This document shows, piece after piece, positions 16,606 to 24,891 of a DNA stretch of 64,000 bases. A model generated the notes under the pieces. The model saw only the letters and a list, made by a program, of their open reading frames with translations. It did no database searches and was not told the DNA's origin. Positions within the stretch are counted from its first letter, which is position 1. Every line of letters begins with the position of its first letter. Both the position numbers and the translations under genes were made by a program. The stretch comes from JAABRB01 sp963735025 (GTDB taxonomy: Bacteria > Pseudomonadota > Gammaproteobacteria > Burkholderiales > SG8-39): assembly GCA_963735025.1 (NCBI GenBank), contig CAVTJG010000020.1, positions 69,478-133,477 of the forward strand, given 5' to 3'.

Positions 16606-16923
16606 ATGAATGACGACCGGGAGAGCTACGACCGCCTCGCCGAAGGGCAAGAGGTCGAAATCGAGGTCATCGTGCTCGCGGTGGCCGACGCCGCAGGCGG
16701 GGTTCCCGTGATGCTCGCGAAGGCGGACCAATGGCAGGTCGAACTCTGGCCGGCGACGCCGCGCGCGTGCCGCAAGGCCCGGAAGGTGGCATGCGGCGCG
16801 CATCTCGCGGCCCATGTCGCCAAGTGTCCGGAGGTAATCAGCGACCGCAGCTACGGCGGGGTGCGCAAGCTGCGAGCTGCGCGGATCCGATTCGCGCGAC
16901 TGCTCGATTTCCGCAGCGCCTGA
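16606..16923 (+). CDS. hypothetical protein, 105 aa
   Basis: MNDDRESYDRLAEGQEVEIE opens a short soluble protein with a beta-rich middle (VIVLAVADAAGGVPVMLAKA) and a basic C-terminus (KLRAARIRFARLLDF). Not recognised. A GGAGG site serves a GTG at 16580 that opens a 9-codon frame whose TGA overlaps this ATG, so either a coupled leader peptide exists or translation starts there and a base is missing. Driven by the sigma54 promoter at 16511, and convergent with the NtrC-type regulator with a shared hairpin. Confidence 0.6.
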   Translation: MNDDRESYDRLAEGQEVEIEVIVLAVADAAGGVPVMLAKADQWQVELWPATPRACRKARKVACGAHLAAHVAKCPEVISDRSYGGVRKLRAARIRFARLLDFRSA

Positions 16924-16940
16924 GGGGGGTCTTCAGGCGC
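16916..16940. terminator. bidirectional hairpin at convergent 3' ends
   Basis: GCGCCTGA and TCAGGCGC form a perfect 8-bp stem around GGGGGGTCT. The stem overlaps the last codons of both convergent genes. Confidence 0.55.
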
Positions 16941-18309
16941 CGCCGCGATCACCTTCGCCGGGGCGGTCGCGTTGGTATTCGCGCAGGCGATTGTAGAGCG
17001 TCTTCGCGCTGACGCCCAGCATCTCGGCAGCCTTGTCGCGCCGTCCGTCGCAGTGCGCCAGTGTCGCGAAAATCAGCCGCCGCTCCATCTCCGCGATCGA
17101 CGTGCCCATGGCGACCGCGACGCGCGCGTCGTTCGACTCCGGGCTGGGGGCCGACGTCTCGAACGACAGACAATCGGGGCCGATGCCGCTGCCCTCGGCC
17201 AGGATGAACGCCCGTTGCACCGCGTTCAGCAACTGGCGCACGTTTCCGGGCCAGTGGAAGCGTGAGAGCTCCTCGATGGCCAGCGGTGTGAATCGCTTGG
17301 AGGTCTGTTCCCGCGCGTTGAGCTCGGCCAGGAAATGGTTCGCGAGCAGCTCGACGTCCTCGAGCCGTTCGCGCAGCGGTGGCAGCCGGATCTCGAACAC
17401 ATTCAGACGGTAGAAGAGATCCTCGCGCAGCTTGCCCTCGGCAACCGCTTCGCCGGGCACGCGGTTCGTCGCCGCGATGATCCGCACGTCGGTGTCGATC
17501 GGCTCGTCGCCACCGATGCGCGAGAGCGATCCGGTCTCGAGGATGCGCAGCAGCTTGACCTGCAGATCGGCGGGCATCTCCGTGATTTCGTCGAGCAGCA
17601 GCGTGCCGCCGTCGGCGCGCTCGAAGTAGCCGTGGTGCTGGCGCGCGGCGCCGGTGAAGCTGCCCTTCTCATGACCGAACATCTCGCTCTCGATCAGCTG
17701 CGGCGAGATCGCACCGCAGTTCACGGCGAGGAATGGGCGGTCGCGCCGGCGACTGAGGTCGTGTATGGTCTGCGCGACGAACTCCTTGCCGGTTCCGCTC
17801 TCCCCGGTCACCAGGACATTCACCGCGGTGCCCGCCACGCGGGAAATGTTCCGATAGACTTCCTGCATCGTCGGAGACCGTCCCCAAAGACGCCCGAACC
17901 GGCCGACTTCGGAGACGTCCTTCTCGAGCGTAGCGATGCGCGTCTTCAGCTCGCCCGGAGGCCTCACCCGCGCGAGAACGTTCTTGAGCTGCCGGATGTT
18001 GACCGGTTTGGTGAGATAGTCCGCTGCGCCGAGACGCAGGGCCTGGATCGAGGTGTCTAGCGATGCATGACCGGTGATGAGCACGATGTCGCTGTCGGCC
18101 ACCTCGTCGACATCGGCGAAGAGGTCCATGCCGTTGCCGTCGGGCAGCATCAGGTCGAGCAGGATGACGTCCGGCGTGCGCAGAACGATCTGCTGGCGCG
18201 CCTCGGCGAGCGTTCCCGCCGCCGCAGTGCTGAATCCCTCGGTCTTGATCAGCTCCGCAAGGACTTCGGCTGAGTCGTGATCGTCTTCGACAATGAGTGC
18301 GTGTGGCAT
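16933..18309 (-). CDS. NtrC-family sigma54-dependent response regulator
   Basis: 458 residues. Receiver domain 1-~120 with DD9-10, phosphoacceptor D52 (ILLDLMLPDG), ITGHAS and K in YLTKPV. The AAA+ domain (~145-380) has Walker A GESGTGKE, the sigma54-contacting loop as GSFTGA (one change from GAFTGA, a tolerated variant), Walker B GGTLLLDEI and RLNVFEIRLPPLRER. A Fis-type HTH closes the protein (FATLAHCDGRRDKAAEMLGV, then SAKTLYNRLREYQ). It should remodel sigma54-RNA polymerase when phosphorylated. No kinase is adjacent, so its partner is elsewhere, or one of the kinases at 0-6 kb. Its position amid ~17 sigma54-type sites makes it the leading activator candidate. Confidence 0.93.
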   Translation of the reverse strand: MPHALIVEDDHDSAEVLAELIKTEGFSTAAAGTLAEARQQIVLRTPDVILLDLMLPDGNGMDLFADVDEVADSDIVLITGHASLDTSIQALRLGAADYLTKPVNIRQLKNVLARVRPPGELKTRIATLEKDVSEVGRFGRLWGRSPTMQEVYRNISRVAGTAVNVLVTGESGTGKEFVAQTIHDLSRRRDRPFLAVNCGAISPQLIESEMFGHEKGSFTGAARQHHGYFERADGGTLLLDEITEMPADLQVKLLRILETGSLSRIGGDEPIDTDVRIIAATNRVPGEAVAEGKLREDLFYRLNVFEIRLPPLRERLEDVELLANHFLAELNAREQTSKRFTPLAIEELSRFHWPGNVRQLLNAVQRAFILAEGSGIGPDCLSFETSAPSPESNDARVAVAMGTSIAEMERRLIFATLAHCDGRRDKAAEMLGVSAKTLYNRLREYQRDRPGEGDRGGA

Positions 18310-18441
18310 TTGAAGAGCGTTGCGGGCCCGGGGTGGACGCGACCCCAGTAAGCCAGAAAGAATTTCTCTGCGTCGGTAAAAGCTGCACACTGGCTGGCGC
18401 GCTTCGAATCCTACTGGTTCGCTCAGCCACAACATATACGT

Positions 18442-18454
18442 GGTAGCCCTTACG
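18442..18454. promoter_or_regulatory. GGTAA-N3-TTRCC-type dyad variant
   Basis: GGTAGCCCTTACG is a variant of the 13-bp dyad found at 30018, 30188, 46688, 46707, 50483 and 50504. It is 128 bp upstream of the sigma54-type site at 18582. Confidence 0.5.
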
Positions 18455-18581
18455 CCAGCGCATGATGCGCCGGCGGTGAACCTCGGCACGCCGCGATCGG
18501 AAGAGCCGATCTCCGGGCGGAGCGCGTTCGGGCGGCCGAAAACAATCTTCACCTTCGCTCGAGAGGCTCTGCAATGAAGGC

Positions 18582-18597
18582 GGGAACGCCGCATGCG
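18582..18597 (+). promoter_or_regulatory. possible sigma54 site before fdh cluster
   Basis: GGGAACGCCGCATGCG keeps GG-N10-GC but has AAC for CAC and ATGC for TTGC. It is 49 nt before ATG 18646, a spacing like the stronger sites. Confidence 0.4.
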
Positions 18598-18645
18598 TGA
18601 GGATGTGATCAGGCGCCTTCCGTCACAAGCGGGACGCCCCATCGT

Positions 18646-19293
18646 ATGACGCAAAGCGTAGAACACGCAGTCCGCGGGGCGGCGCGCGGCGTTCGCCCCA
18701 TTTCGGAGGAACCGCGAGCCGATGCATCGCGAGCTGACGTGTACCGTGTTCTGGCACGGCTTCTCGCCATGCCGCCCCCGGCCCGACTGCTTCGCGAGCT
18801 CGCGTTGATCGAGGTTGCCCCAAGCGGAGCGCCAGCGCCCGGAAGCATGCACGGCGTCTGGCGAGCGCTCCAGCAAGCGGCCGCGCAAACGACGGTCGAG
18901 GCGGCCGATGACGAGTACCACGATCTGTTCATCGGGATCAGCCGCGGCGAGCTCATGCCGTACGCCTCCTGGTACCTCAGCGGTTTCGTCATGTCCCGCC
19001 CGCTCGCGCTACTGCGCCGCGACCTCGACGCATTCGGGATCGAACGGCATCCCGAGGTGCGCGAGCCGGAGGACCACGTGAGCGCGCTGTGCGAGGCGAT
19101 GGGCCTCGTCATCGACAGCGCGGACGAGATCCCGCTCGAGGCCCAGAAGCAGTTTTTTCACGATCACCTCGCGCGCTGGATGCCGCGGTTTTTCGGCGAC
19201 CTGCAGCGCGCGAAGTCCGCGCGCTTCTATGTCCCGGTCGGCGCGCTGGGCGAACGATTCATGGCGATGGAGACGCAGTACCTGGCGACGTAG
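18646..19293 (+). CDS. TorD/DmsD-family molybdoenzyme chaperone
   Basis: 215 residues, all-helical. Family features are RADVYRVLARLLAMPPP near the N-terminus, DDEYHDLFIGISRGELMPYAS (the conserved E-x2-x-LF-x-G-x4-x-PY block) and LVIDSADEIPLEAQKQFFHD with HLARWMPRFFGDL. Such proteins bind the Tat leader of a molybdoenzyme until cofactor and Fe-S centres are inserted. Directly upstream of a Tat-leader protein and fdhA, so its client is the formate dehydrogenase. First gene of the fdh cluster. Confidence 0.87.
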   Translation: MTQSVEHAVRGAARGVRPISEEPRADASRADVYRVLARLLAMPPPARLLRELALIEVAPSGAPAPGSMHGVWRALQQAAAQTTVEAADDEYHDLFIGISRGELMPYASWYLSGFVMSRPLALLRRDLDAFGIERHPEVREPEDHVSALCEAMGLVIDSADEIPLEAQKQFFHDHLARWMPRFFGDLQRAKSARFYVPVGALGERFMAMETQYLAT

Positions 19294-19355
19294 GCCCGGC
19301 ACCGGCGGCCAGTGCCGTCCGGAAGTTTTCGCAATGCGGAGAGCAGGAGACAGCA

Positions 19356-19574
19356 ATGGGAACGAGGCATTCAAAGTCGATCACGTCGTGCCGACGCGAC
19401 TTTCTGCTGCAAGGACTCGCGGTCACCGGCGGCGCAGTGGTGGCAACGCTCGCCGGGCGCGCCGCCGCCGATCCGGGACCCGAGCCGGTCGCACATGACG
19501 AGCCGGGGCGAAAGCAGGCCGGCTATCACGAGACGCCCCACATCCGGGAGTACTACGCGAAGGCCGGGCACTAG
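19356..19574 (+). CDS. small Tat-leader protein of formate dehydrogenase cluster
   Basis: 72 residues. Twin-Arg-like leader CRRDFLLQGLAVTGGAVVAT followed by an Ala-rich cleavage region, then a short polar tail ending KQAGYHETPHIREYYAKAGH. This matches the tiny twin-arginine proteins (FdhX-like) commonly placed between the chaperone and the catalytic subunit in proteobacterial fdh operons. Their exact role is unsettled. They may assist export or assembly. GGAGA precedes the ATG. Confidence 0.75.
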   Translation: MGTRHSKSITSCRRDFLLQGLAVTGGAVVATLAGRAAADPGPEPVAHDEPGRKQAGYHETPHIREYYAKAGH

Positions 19575-19640
19575 CGGGCCGGACCCGCCGAGACACGCGT
19601 CGAGACGCTCGGCTGCGATGGCCAAAGGAGAGAGCGCATC

Positions 19641-22600
19641 ATGAAACTCATCAGAAAGCAGGATTCCGTCACCGCGCGCCCTGCAAGGGCGATCCGGCTC
19701 ACGCGCGGGTTCGAGAGCGGTGAGAGCGTTCCCGGAGGCTCGATCGACCGCCGGACGTTCATGCAGCGGTCGGGGCTGGCGCTCGGCGCCGCCGCGGGGG
19801 GCACGATCCTCTCCACGACCATGATGCGCAAGGCGCGCGCAGTCGAGCCCCTCGACCCCATGAAGTACGGTCCGAAGCCCGACGTGAAGACGGAGACCCG
19901 GCGCTCGGTCTGCACCCATTGCTCCGTCGGATGCGGCGTGATCGCCGAGATCCAGAACGGGGTCTGGACCGGCCAGGAGCCCGACTTCGCGTCGCCGTTC
20001 AACCTCGGGTCGCACTGCGCAAAGGGCGCGTCGGTTCGCGAGCACGGCATGGGCGACAAGCGCGTCAAGTATCCGATGAAGCTCGTCGACGGCAAGTGGA
20101 AGCGCGTCACGTGGGACCAGGCGATCGACGAGATCGGCGACAAGCTGCTCAAGATCCGCGACGAATCGGGGCCCGATTCATTCTGGTTCGCCGGCTCGTC
20201 GAAGGCGAGCAACGAAGGCTCCTATCTCCAGCGCAAGTTCGCCGCCTTCTGGGGCAGCAACAACTGCGATCACCAGGCGCGCATCTGCCATTCCACAACT
20301 GTAGCGGGCGTCGCGAACACGTGGGGCTACGGCGCGATGACGAACTCGTACAATGACATGCACAACTGCAAGGCGATGCTGTTCATCGGCAGCAACGCCG
20401 CCGAGGCGCACCCGGTGGCAATGCAGCACGTCCTCCGCGGGAAGGAGAATGGTGCGCGCATGATCGTCGTCGATCCGCGCTTCACCCGCACCGCCGCGCA
20501 CGCCGACCAGCACATCCGGATCCGGCCCGGAACCGACATGGGCTTCATGTGGGGACTCCTGTGGCACGTGTTCCGCAACGGCTGGGAGGACAAGCAGTAC
20601 ATCAACCAGCGCGTCTGGGGCATGGACGAGATCCGCAAGGAAGTCGAGCAGTGGGACCCGAAGACCGTCCAGGACGTGACCGGCGTTTCGGAAGCGGAGA
20701 TGCTCCAGTGCGCAAAGACGATGGCCGAGAATCGGCCCGGCACCATCGTCTGGTGCATGGGCGGCACCCAGCACCACATCGGGAACAACAACACCCGCGC
20801 CTACTGCGTGTTCCAGCTCGCGCTGGGCAACATCGGCGTGTCCGGCGGCGGCGCCAACATCTTCCGCGGCCACGACAACGTGCAGGGCGCGACCGACGTC
20901 GGGCCGAACTCGCACACGCTGCCGGGCTACTACGGGCTCTCCGAGGGCGCCTGGCGGCACTGGGCGCGCGTGTGGGGCGTCGATTTCGACTGGCTGAAGA
21001 ATCGCTTCGACAACTCCAGGGAGTACGACACCGGAGACGGCAAAAAGGCCCATCCGATGAACATGGAGGGCATCCCGGTGTCGCGCTGGTACGACGGCAT
21101 CACGGAGGACAAGGCGCATGTCGCGCAGAAGGACGTGATCCGCGCGATCATGTTCCAGGGCCACGCCATCAACAGCCAGGTCCGCGGGTCCGACCAGAAG
21201 AAGGCCCTGGAGAAGGTCGAGCTGGTCGTCGTCTCCGACCCGTACCCGACCGTCCTGGCGGTGCTGGGCGACCGCAAGAACAACACCTATCTCCTGCCGA
21301 CGTGCACGCAGTTCGAGACCTACGGTTCGGTCACCGCGTCCAACCGGTCGCTGCAGTGGCGCGAGCAGGTCATCGCCCCGATATTCGAGTCGAAGCCGGA
21401 CCACGAAGTCCTCTACCTGCTCGCGAAGAAGCTCGGCTTTGCCGACGAAATGTTCAAGCACATCAAGGTGGAGAACAATGCGCCGTCGATCGAGGATACG
21501 TTGCGCGAGATCAATCGCGGCACCTGGACGATCGGGTACACGGGTCAGAGCCCGGAGCGCCTCAAGCGCCAGCTCGCAAACAAGGGCACGTTCAACACGA
21601 CCACGCTGCTCGCCGAGGGCGGCCCGTGTGACGGGGAGTATTACGGGCTGCCATGGCCGTGCTGGGGCACGCCGGAGATGAATCACCCGGGCACCCCCGT
21701 CCTCTACGACACCAGTAAAGCGGTGTCCAAGGGCGGCCTCACTTTCCGCGCGCGATTCGGCACCGAGCGCAACGGCGAAACCCTGCTCGCCGAGGGCGCG
21801 TACAGCAAGGACTCCGATCTCAAGGATGGCTATCCGGAGTTCACGTTCGGTCTGCTGCAAAAGCTCGGCTGGGACAAGGAACTGACCGCAGAGGAGCTGG
21901 CCGCGATACGCAAGGTGGCCGGCGTGTCTGCCAAGGGGGCTGCCGACGCCAAGCGCAAGGAGGACGACAAGGAGTCGCAGCAGGCGCACGGGCAAGGCGA
22001 CCTCGACAAGGTCAACTGGAAGACCGACCTCTCGGGCGGCATTCAGCGGGTGTGCATCAAGCACGAGGTCGCGCCGTTCGGCAACGCGAAGGCCCGCACC
22101 GTGGTGTGGACCTTCCCGGACGCGGTCCCGCTCCACCGTGAGCCGCTCTACACGCCGCGCTACGACCTGGTCGCCAAGTATCCGACGTACGCGGACCGCG
22201 CCAGCCTTCTGGCGCCTGCCGACGCTCTACGCGTCGATCCAGAAGACGGACCACTCCAAGAAGTATCCGCTCGTCTTCACCAGCGGACGCCTGGTCGAGT
22301 ACGAGGGCGGCGGCGAGGAGACGCGCTCGAACCGCTGGCTGGCGGAGCTGCAGCAGCACATGTTCGTCGAGATCAACCCGGCCGACGCGAACGACCGCGG
22401 CATCCGCGATGGGCAGTGGGTCTGGCTCGAGGGTGCCGAGGGCGGTCCCATCAAGGTAATGGCCATGATCACGCCGCGCGTGGGCCGGGGCGTCGTGTGG
22501 ACGCCGTTCCACTTCGGCGGATGGTTCCAGGGCAACGACCTGGTCGCCAAGTACCCCGAGGAGACGGCGCCGTACATCCGTGGCGACGCCTGCAACAACG

Positions 22601-22676
22601 CCACCACGTACGGCTACGACTCGGTGACGCAGATGCAGGAGACCAAGGCGACGCTCTGCCAGATCGAGCGGCGTAG
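19641..22676 (+). CDS. fdhA: formate dehydrogenase catalytic subunit, Cys type (frame broken near 3' end)
   Basis: AAAGGAGAG precedes ATG. Tat leader DRRTFMQRSGLALGAAAGG (residues 37-55). The [4Fe-4S] ligands are C91-x2-C94-x3-C98 and C126. The Mo/W ligand region ARICHSTTVAGVA places Cys216 (TGC codon) where FdnG has selenocysteine. The molybdopterin dinucleotide domains follow to ~residue 840. Around 22200 the correct frame changes by one base: the native C-terminus continues FWRLPTLYASIQKTDHSKKY, then VFTSGRLVEYEGGGEETRSN and GYDSVTQMQETKATLCQIER in the other frame, and a second shift near 22670 restores the TAG at 22676. The periplasmic complex should oxidise formate and pass electrons through FdhB and the cytochrome b subunit to quinone. 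Confidence 0.9.
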   Translation: MKLIRKQDSVTARPARAIRLTRGFESGESVPGGSIDRRTFMQRSGLALGAAAGGTILSTTMMRKARAVEPLDPMKYGPKPDVKTETRRSVCTHCSVGCGVIAEIQNGVWTGQEPDFASPFNLGSHCAKGASVREHGMGDKRVKYPMKLVDGKWKRVTWDQAIDEIGDKLLKIRDESGPDSFWFAGSSKASNEGSYLQRKFAAFWGSNNCDHQARICHSTTVAGVANTWGYGAMTNSYNDMHNCKAMLFIGSNAAEAHPVAMQHVLRGKENGARMIVVDPRFTRTAAHADQHIRIRPGTDMGFMWGLLWHVFRNGWEDKQYINQRVWGMDEIRKEVEQWDPKTVQDVTGVSEAEMLQCAKTMAENRPGTIVWCMGGTQHHIGNNNTRAYCVFQLALGNIGVSGGGANIFRGHDNVQGATDVGPNSHTLPGYYGLSEGAWRHWARVWGVDFDWLKNRFDNSREYDTGDGKKAHPMNMEGIPVSRWYDGITEDKAHVAQKDVIRAIMFQGHAINSQVRGSDQKKALEKVELVVVSDPYPTVLAVLGDRKNNTYLLPTCTQFETYGSVTASNRSLQWREQVIAPIFESKPDHEVLYLLAKKLGFADEMFKHIKVENNAPSIEDTLREINRGTWTIGYTGQSPERLKRQLANKGTFNTTTLLAEGGPCDGEYYGLPWPCWGTPEMNHPGTPVLYDTSKAVSKGGLTFRARFGTERNGETLLAEGAYSKDSDLKDGYPEFTFGLLQKLGWDKELTAEELAAIRKVAGVSAKGAADAKRKEDDKESQQAHGQGDLDKVNWKTDLSGGIQRVCIKHEVAPFGNAKARTVVWTFPDAVPLHREPLYTPRYDLVAKYPTYADRASLLAPADALRVDPEDGPLQEVSARLHQRTPGRVRGRRRGDALEPLAGGAAAAHVRRDQPGRRERPRHPRWAVGLARGCRGRSHQGNGHDHAARGPGRRVDAVPLRRMVPGQRPGRQVPRGDGAVHPWRRLQQRHHVRLRLGDADAGDQGDALPDRAA

Positions 22677-22702
22677 CCGAAGCACCATAGGAGGCAACGA
22701 AC

Positions 22703-23293
22703 ATGGCACGAATGAAATTCCTTTGCGATGCCGAGCGCTGCATCGAGTGCAACGGCTGCGTGGTGGCCTGCAAGAACGAGAACGAGGTGCCCTGGGGGGT
22801 CAATCGCCGCCGCGTCATCACGCTGAAGGACGGCGAGCCCGGCGAGAAATCGATCTCGGTGGCCTGCATGCACTGCACGGATGCGCCCTGCGCGGCGGTC
22901 TGTCCGGTGGACTGCTTCTACACCACTGCCGACGGCATCGTCTTGCACGACAAGGACCTGTGCATCGGTTGTGGGTACTGCTTCTATGCGTGCCCGTTCG
23001 GCGCGCCGCAGTATCCCGCGCAGTCGGCGTTCGGTGTGCGCGGCAAGATGGACAAGTGCACGTTCTGCGCCGGCGGTCCCGCGCCGGACAACTCGGAAGC
23101 CGAGTACCAGAAGTACGGCTCGAATCGCATCGCACAGGGCAAGCTCCCGGCGTGCGCGGAGATGTGCGCCACCAAGGCGCTGCTGGGGGGTGACGGCGAC
23201 GTGGTCGCCGACATCTACCGCAAGCGCGTGACCGCGCGTGGCGGTCGCCCGAAGAGCTGGGGCTGGGAAACGGCCTACCCCGAGAAGTCCTGA
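22703..23293 (+). CDS. fdhB: formate dehydrogenase iron-sulfur subunit
   Basis: 196 residues, preceded by AGGAGG. Four ferredoxin-type cysteine clusters: CIECNGCVVAC, CMHCTDAPCAAVCPVDC, CIGCGYCFYACPFG, and CTFC with a later CAEMC. That is the set expected for four [4Fe-4S] centres relaying electrons from FdhA to the membrane cytochrome. It lacks the C-terminal membrane helix of E. coli FdnH, as usual for this FDH subgroup. Follows fdhA by 26 nt in the same operon. Confidence 0.9.
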   Translation: MARMKFLCDAERCIECNGCVVACKNENEVPWGVNRRRVITLKDGEPGEKSISVACMHCTDAPCAAVCPVDCFYTTADGIVLHDKDLCIGCGYCFYACPFGAPQYPAQSAFGVRGKMDKCTFCAGGPAPDNSEAEYQKYGSNRIAQGKLPACAEMCATKALLGGDGDVVADIYRKRVTARGGRPKSWGWETAYPEKS

Positions 23294-23311
23294 GCGGAAA
23301 GGAGGCGCATC

Positions 23312-23512
23312 GTGCTCATCCTACGTCATCGCGCGATGCTGGCGGTCATTGCCGCCGCCGGATTGGCCGGGTGCTACCAGTCGCCGGACGCGACCGTCTA
23401 CAAGCCCGGTGTGTACAAGGGCGACAAGGACCCGCTCCTGGCGAAGCAGCGCGAAGCGGGCCAGCAAAAAGCGCTGCGCGAGCGCTTCAATCTCGTCCAG
23501 CGCGACCGCTGA
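23312..23512 (+). CDS. small lipoprotein in fdh operon (1)
   Basis: 66 residues: signal sequence MLAVIAAAGLAGC with lipobox LAGC (Cys ~21), then YQSPDATVYKPGVYKGDKDP and a charged helix LLAKQREAGQQKALRERF. The mature part is only ~45 residues. Preceded by AAAGGAGG. It sits between fdhB and the cytochrome b gene, so it may anchor or stabilise the periplasmic complex. Family not recognised. Confidence 0.7.
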   Translation: MLILRHRAMLAVIAAAGLAGCYQSPDATVYKPGVYKGDKDPLLAKQREAGQQKALRERFNLVQRDR

Positions 23513-23543
23513 GCTTGGACGTCATCTCTTGGAGGATTTCCGA

Positions 23544-23744
23544 ATGGTCGAGTCGAGGATCGTCCGAATCGCCTTGATCGCGTCCCTTGTAGGCGTGGTC
23601 CTGGCCGGATTCACCGGCTGCAGCAGGATTCAGGAGCCATGGGACAGGACGGGCCACTTCGAGAAGGACCGTGCGCGCACCGAGGCTCAGAACACCGAAT
23701 TGCGGCAGCGGGCGCTCGAGCAGGCCGACCGCACCTATGGCTAG
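23544..23744 (+). CDS. small lipoprotein in fdh operon (2)
   Basis: 66 residues: MVESRIVRIALIASLVGVVL then AGFTGC as lipobox, and a ~40-residue mature part (RIQEPWDRTGHFEKDRARTE, then RQRALEQADRTYG) likely to be a single polar helix. GGAGG precedes ATG 23544. The second consecutive lipoprotein between FDH beta and gamma subunits. The WDR-x-GHFEKDR-like motif suggests a conserved partner contact, which is inference. Confidence 0.7.
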   Translation: MVESRIVRIALIASLVGVVLAGFTGCSRIQEPWDRTGHFEKDRARTEAQNTELRQRALEQADRTYG

Positions 23745-23796
23745 CACCGATGACGATGTCCGTGCCGTCGATCGAACGAGAATGGAGGCAAACGCC

Positions 23797-24873
23797 ATGA
23801 GCGCACCCAGACAGGCCTCGCGGGCGCGACGCGTTATTGTCGTGATCGGGATGCTCGCCATGATCATCGGCGGGGCGTTCGTGCTGCCGCTCGCGAGCTA
23901 CGTCGTCACCGATCTCGTCGCGCCCGCCTTGGCCCAGGGCTTCGACGAAGGGAAGAATCCGCGCGCGAACTACTGGCGCAACGTGCGCGAGGGCGACAAG
24001 GGCTACACCGCCGCATCGGGGCCGTATACGGTTCCCGTGCTGATCCAGAACGGGGGCGAGACCTATCGCGAGATCCGCAATGGGCCGATTGCCAGCATCG
24101 CGCCGTGGGTGCTCGCGGGCATCCTGGCGGCGATCGCGCTGTTCCACTTCCTGGTCGGTCCGCAGAAGCCGAAGGAACCGCCGTCCGGCCGGAAGATGCC
24201 CCGCTGGTCGCTGGGCGAACGGGTGATGCACTGGTATGTCGCGATCCTGTTCATCATCCTCGCGATCACGGGCTTGAGCCTGCTGTTCGGCAGAGCGGTC
24301 CTGATTCCGGTAGTCGGATTGAGCGCATTCTCGATCTACGCAGAGTTCGCGAAGACGGTCCACAACTATCTCGGTCCGTTCTTCATGGCCGGCGTGATCG
24401 TCGAGATCGTCGTCTGGATCCGCTACAACCTGTTCAACCGCGAGGACCTCGACTGGCTCGCCCGGCTCGGCGGCATGTTCGGCGGGAAGCATCCGCATGC
24501 GGGGCGGATGAACGGCGGCGAGAAGGTCTGGTTCTGGTTCATTGCCACCGCCGGGCTGATCGGCGTATGCGTGACCGGCCTGATCCTGGACTTCCCGATT
24601 CTCGGGCAGGATCGCGCCACCATGCAGCTCACGCAGATCCTGCACGCAATCCTTGCGTTGCTCTGGATCGGGATCTCGCTCGGCCACATCTACCTGGGCG
24701 TCTGGGGCACACCGGGCGCGCTCGAAGGCATGACGGACGGAACGGTCAGCGAGGAATGGATGAAGCTGCACCACGACCGCTGGTACGAGAAGTTGAAGCA
24801 AGAGGGCGCGGGCGCGGCCGAACCGGCGCCGCCGGAGACTCCCGAAGGGCATGCCCCGCCGCGCCCGGTCTGA
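23797..24873 (+). CDS. fdhC: formate dehydrogenase cytochrome b556 (gamma) subunit
   Basis: 358 residues. A hydrophobic N-terminal segment (VIVVIGMLAMIIGGAFVLPL) and a periplasmic stretch with NPRANYWRNVREGDKGYTA, as in FdoI-like subunits carrying an N-terminal extension, precede four membrane helices. Haem b ligands are plausible at GERVMHWYVAILFIILAITG, KTVHNYLGPFFMAG and ILHAILALLWIGISLGHIYL. The C-terminus (SEEWMKLHHDRWYEKLK) is cytoplasmic. It transfers electrons from FdhB to quinone. Start chosen at ATG 23797 after GGAGG. An earlier in-frame start would overlap the lipoprotein. Confidence 0.9.
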   Translation: MSAPRQASRARRVIVVIGMLAMIIGGAFVLPLASYVVTDLVAPALAQGFDEGKNPRANYWRNVREGDKGYTAASGPYTVPVLIQNGGETYREIRNGPIASIAPWVLAGILAAIALFHFLVGPQKPKEPPSGRKMPRWSLGERVMHWYVAILFIILAITGLSLLFGRAVLIPVVGLSAFSIYAEFAKTVHNYLGPFFMAGVIVEIVVWIRYNLFNREDLDWLARLGGMFGGKHPHAGRMNGGEKVWFWFIATAGLIGVCVTGLILDFPILGQDRATMQLTQILHAILALLWIGISLGHIYLGVWGTPGALEGMTDGTVSEEWMKLHHDRWYEKLKQEGAGAAEPAPPETPEGHAPPRPV

Positions 24874-24891
24874 ACGCGCAGCGGTTGGCAG

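Larger units (their letters stand above)
18310..18645. other. divergent intergenic region, 336 bp
   Basis: No convincing gene. It separates the leftward NtrC-type regulator from the rightward formate dehydrogenase cluster. It contains a GGTAGCCCTTACG dyad variant at 18442-18454 and a weaker sigma54-type site at 18582. Confidence 0.6.

Noticed and set aside
20283..20300. Selenocysteine in the formate dehydrogenase
   Set aside because: The ligand codon is TGC (Cys216), so no recoding is needed.
20178..22136. 652-codon open frame on the minus strand
   Set aside because: Mirror of fdhA codon bias. No family pattern, and fdhA motifs on the plus strand are decisive.
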